A stretch of DNA of 26,664 bases from a bacterium. GTDB lineage: Bacteria; Planctomycetota; J058; JAJDCP01. A model generated the notes under the pieces. The model saw only the letters and a program-made list of their open reading frames with translations. It ran no database searches and was not told where the DNA came from. A program made the translations under genes and the position numbers. Positions 24,268 through 26,664 of the stretch are shown here, piece after piece (position 1 is the stretch's first letter; each line of letters opens with the position of its first letter). The DNA lies in assembly GCA_030428695.1 (NCBI GenBank), contig JAUIEM010000093.1:1-26664 (forward strand), read 5' to 3'.

Positions 24268-26148
24268 ATGCACACGGACCGCGGGAGCCTGAAGGAGCTG
24301 TTCGACTCGCTCCGCCGGCGCTGCGAGGCCTGCGAGGACGACACCCCCGAGGCCGTCCTGCGCGCCCTCGAGCGCGAGCTCGAGCAGCTGCGCGGACCCC
24401 TGCAGCGCCTGCTGGTGCGCCAGGGCCCGGCCCTGCAGGCCTGCCTGGACAAGCTCGCCGGGCATCGGCGCGCGGCGCGCTTCGACGCGCTGCTCCCCCA
24501 GGCGCGCCGCGCCTACCGGGAGGGCAGGCTCGAGGAGGCCCTCGGCTACTGCGAGCGCTTCCTCGCCCGCCTCGGTGACGACGCGGAGGTCCGGGAGACC
24601 TACCACGCCTGGCTCGGGGAGCGGGGCGCGCTCGAGCGCCTGCGGGAGACGGTGGCGGAGTACGACAAGCGGAAGCGCTGGGAAGCGGCCCTGTCGCTGC
24701 TCGACGAGTACGCCGACGGCGCCTCCCTGCCCGACGACCTCAGCGAGCTGCGCGCCGCCCTCCACACCCGCCTGCGCTCCGAAGCGGGCGTGCTCGCCCT
24801 GGCGGGAGCGGCCGAGGCCCGCGGCGACGTGCCCGCGGCCCGGCGGCTGTACGGCAGGATCCTCCGCCGTCGGCCCCTGCAGGAGACGGCCCAGGCCGCG
24901 CTGTGGCGGCTCGAGGACGCCCGGGTGCGGCCCAAGCGCCTGGCCTGGGGGGCGCTGGTGGCGGCGGGCCTGCTGGTGGTCATCGGTCTCGGCGCGGGCG
25001 GCTTCTGGTGGCTGCTCGCCTCCCGCCGCGCCGCGGTGCTCGACCAGGCCCGGAGCGTTCCCGGGCAGGAGGCGCGGGCCGAGGCGTTGCGGGGCTTCGT
25101 CGAGCTGTATCCGGAGGACTCCGAGGGGCTGCATCTGCTCGCGGAGGCCGAGGAGCAGCTCGTCGAGCGTGACCAGGAGCTGCGCAGCCTGCAGTCCCTG
25201 CCGCCCGACGCGCGCCTCGCGCGGCTGCTCGCCCTGCGCGAGCAGTTCCCCGGCGACCTGCAGGTCAACGCGGCGCTCGGCGAGGCCCAGCTGCTCGTCG
25301 AGGCGCTGGCGGAGCCGCATCTCGGCATGCGGCTCGAGAAGCTCGAAGAGCTCGCGGCGAAGTACCCCGCCTCCCGGGCGATCGCCGAGGCCGTCGTCGG
25401 CGCCCGCGGCGACCTCGAGGTCAGCGTGCTGCGGGAGTTGCGCCAGGAGCGCGACCTGGTCAAGCGGATGCACCGCCTGCTCGCCATCGAAGAGAGCGCG
25501 AGCGTCCGCGCTCTGATCGAGACGACCCGCCGCGAGCTGCAGGATCTGTACACCAGCGCCTGTGACGATCCGGCCGAGGCGCGCAGGAGGCTTCGCATCC
25601 TGCCGGAGGTCGCCGCGCTGATCCCGCCCTGGCTGCGCTTCCACGTCGATTGCGCGAGCCTCCGCCGGTCGTGGATCGAGGTCAGCCCCGGGCTCGAGCG
25701 CGACCTCGAGATCGGCGCCGAGCGCGGCCAGCTCTGGACCGCGTACCGCTCGGGGCTGCCGGTCGGGCTGTGGGTCGGCGGGGTGCTGATGGTCCTCGCT
25801 CCCCAGCACGAGGTTCCGCAGCATCTGCGCTACATCGCCTGCGCGCCCCTCAGCGATGAGACCGGCGAGCCGCTGCGCGTGACCTGGGGCGAGGCGGTCG
25901 ACGCCTGCCTCGAGATGTCGGCGCGGCTGTCCCTCGACGCCCTCTACACCCGCTCCCCCGACCACGCCTCGCTGGTCAGCCGGATCGGGCTCGGGGTGCG
26001 GCTGCCGACGGCCGAGGAGGAGGAGTGGCTCCGGGAGCAGGGGGCGCTGTACGGCATCGAGTTGGGCTCTCCCGAGTGGACGGGGGAGGAGTTCTGGCCC
26101 GCGGACGGCGAGCGGCGCCCGTTCCGGATGGTGCTGTGCGTGCCCTGA
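24268..26148 (+). CDS. membrane protein with TPR-like helices and degenerate FGE-type domain
   Basis: The protein is 626 aa from ATG 24268, behind a G-rich Shine-Dalgarno (GGGGGGAG). The N-terminal about 220 residues are helical repeats resembling TPRs (for example ARRAYREGRLEEALGYCERF). A single transmembrane helix lies at about 226-251 (LAWGALVAAGLLVVIGLGAG). More helical repeats follow to about 470. The C-terminus resembles a shortened sulfatase-modifying-factor/FGE domain: VTWGEAVDACLEMSARL (compare V-S-W-x-D-A-x-x-F-C), VRLPTAEEEEWLRE (compare R-L-P-T-E-A-E-W-E), then EWTGEEFWPADGERRPFRMVL. The family's Gly-rich core and C-terminal active-site cysteines are not visible, so it is probably a binding version, as in many kinase-linked FGE domains. 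The gene overlaps the next one by 13 bases. Confidence 0.8.
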   Translation: MHTDRGSLKELFDSLRRRCEACEDDTPEAVLRALERELEQLRGPLQRLLVRQGPALQACLDKLAGHRRAARFDALLPQARRAYREGRLEEALGYCERFLARLGDDAEVRETYHAWLGERGALERLRETVAEYDKRKRWEAALSLLDEYADGASLPDDLSELRAALHTRLRSEAGVLALAGAAEARGDVPAARRLYGRILRRRPLQETAQAALWRLEDARVRPKRLAWGALVAAGLLVVIGLGAGGFWWLLASRRAAVLDQARSVPGQEARAEALRGFVELYPEDSEGLHLLAEAEEQLVERDQELRSLQSLPPDARLARLLALREQFPGDLQVNAALGEAQLLVEALAEPHLGMRLEKLEELAAKYPASRAIAEAVVGARGDLEVSVLRELRQERDLVKRMHRLLAIEESASVRALIETTRRELQDLYTSACDDPAEARRRLRILPEVAALIPPWLRFHVDCASLRRSWIEVSPGLERDLEIGAERGQLWTAYRSGLPVGLWVGGVLMVLAPQHEVPQHLRYIACAPLSDETGEPLRVTWGEAVDACLEMSARLSLDALYTRSPDHASLVSRIGLGVRLPTAEEEEWLREQGALYGIELGSPEWTGEEFWPADGERRPFRMVLCVP

Positions 26149-26664
26149 GCCTGCTCTGCGTGGTGGTCCTCGGCTGCGGTCCCGGTCCGGTGGCGCCGCG
26201 CGCCGCGCCCGCGCCGCCTCCCGGCGAGGGCTTCGTCCAGGTGGTCGACGGCGCCCTGATGCTCGACGGCGCGCGCTTCTGCTTCGTCGGCTACAACAAC
26301 TACACCCTGTTGACGTACGGCGCCGATCCCGGCCTGCGCGCCCAGGTCGGGGAGGTGATGGCGAGCGCCGACTCCCTCGGCATGACCGTGCTGCGCACCT
26401 GGGCGTTCAACGACGGCGGGGGCTGGAACGCGCTGCAGACCGCCCCCAACGTCTACGACGAGAGGGTGTTCGCCAGCCTCGATCACGTCATCGCGACCGC
26501 GGCGAAGCACGGCCAGCGGTTGATCCTGCCGCTGGTCAACAACTGGGATGACTACGGGGGAATGGCCGCGTACGTCGCCTGGAGCCCGACCGCCCGCGCG
26601 CACGACGACTTCTACACCGACCCCCACTGCCGGGCGACCTACAAGCAGTACATCGCCGATGTTC
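26136..26664 (+). CDS. GH5 mannanase-like lipoprotein (3'-truncated by window edge)
   Basis: GTG 26136 overlaps the end of the previous gene by 13 bases in another frame; no clear Shine-Dalgarno is seen. The frame is open to the window end (176 visible residues). MRALSLLCVVVLGC is a lipoprotein signal with lipobox VLGC. After an Ala/Pro linker the protein reads FCFVGYNNYTLLTYG, LGMTVLRTWAFNDGGGWNAL, LDHVIATAAKHGQRLILPL, then VNNWDDYGGMAAYVAW and HDDFYTDPHCRATYKQYI. This matches the N-terminal half of family GH5 endo-beta-1,4-mannanases. The two catalytic glutamates would lie beyond the window. It would be a surface or periplasmic enzyme cleaving mannan-type polysaccharide. Substrate is inferred from family. 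Confidence 0.88.
   Translation, partial: MRALSLLCVVVLGCGPGPVAPRAAPAPPPGEGFVQVVDGALMLDGARFCFVGYNNYTLLTYGADPGLRAQVGEVMASADSLGMTVLRTWAFNDGGGWNALQTAPNVYDERVFASLDHVIATAAKHGQRLILPLVNNWDDYGGMAAYVAWSPTARAHDDFYTDPHCRATYKQYIADV

Overview
This 26.7 kb window is very GC-rich bacterial chromosome, densely coding, with short intergenic gaps and frequent start/stop overlaps. Two large membrane-anchored Ser/Thr kinases with TPR-rich C-termini and a DWG (not DFG) motif, an MJ0042-type zinc ribbon protein, a TIGR02996-type protein, a degenerate FGE/sulfatase-modifying-factor domain and an exported lipin-like (LNS2) protein together suggest a Planctomycetota or Myxococcota-like lineage. The phylum is an inference from gene content. 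No rRNA, tRNA, CRISPR array, transposase or phage gene was seen.

Layout. Positions 1-703 (+) hold the tail of an unrecognised gene and a small protein built from two Nif11-like domains. Positions 805-6890 (-) hold a clostripain-family (C11) peptidase gene followed by a 1499-aa receptor-like kinase, whose leader carries a perfect palindrome beside the ribosome binding site. Positions 7094-8060 (+) hold a thioredoxin-like lipoprotein interrupted by one in-frame TGA that looks like a selenocysteine codon (Cys64-Sec65, with a SECIS-like hairpin just downstream), then a small coiled-coil protein. Positions 8061-8586 form an unusual intergenic region with a near-consensus sigma-54 promoter, a 17-codon ORF with a good Shine-Dalgarno, and a long GC-rich hairpin. 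Positions 8587-9765 encode a TIGR02996/LRR-like protein. Positions 9936-14531 encode an RND efflux adaptor and pump behind a promoter that overlaps a palindromic operator. Positions 14574-16669 encode a zinc ribbon/FHA-like protein overlapping an exported LNS2 phosphatase-like protein.

Positions 16924-22561 form a signalling operon: kinase, FHA-GAF-AAA+ sigma-54 activator (4-base overlap with the kinase), then an unknown protein. Positions 22595-24128 (-) encode a short-chain dehydrogenase and a PH-domain-like membrane protein. Positions 24268-26664 (+) encode a membrane protein with TPR-like helices and a degenerate FGE domain, overlapping the start of a GH5 mannanase-like lipoprotein that runs off the window.

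Working model (inference). The second kinase probably signals to the FHA domain of the sigma-54 activator. The only clear sigma-54 promoter I found lies about 8.7 kb upstream of that operon and drives the micropeptide/small RNA locus, which makes it a testable target. The selenoprotein and the micropeptide locus are the two items most likely to be missed by standard annotation.
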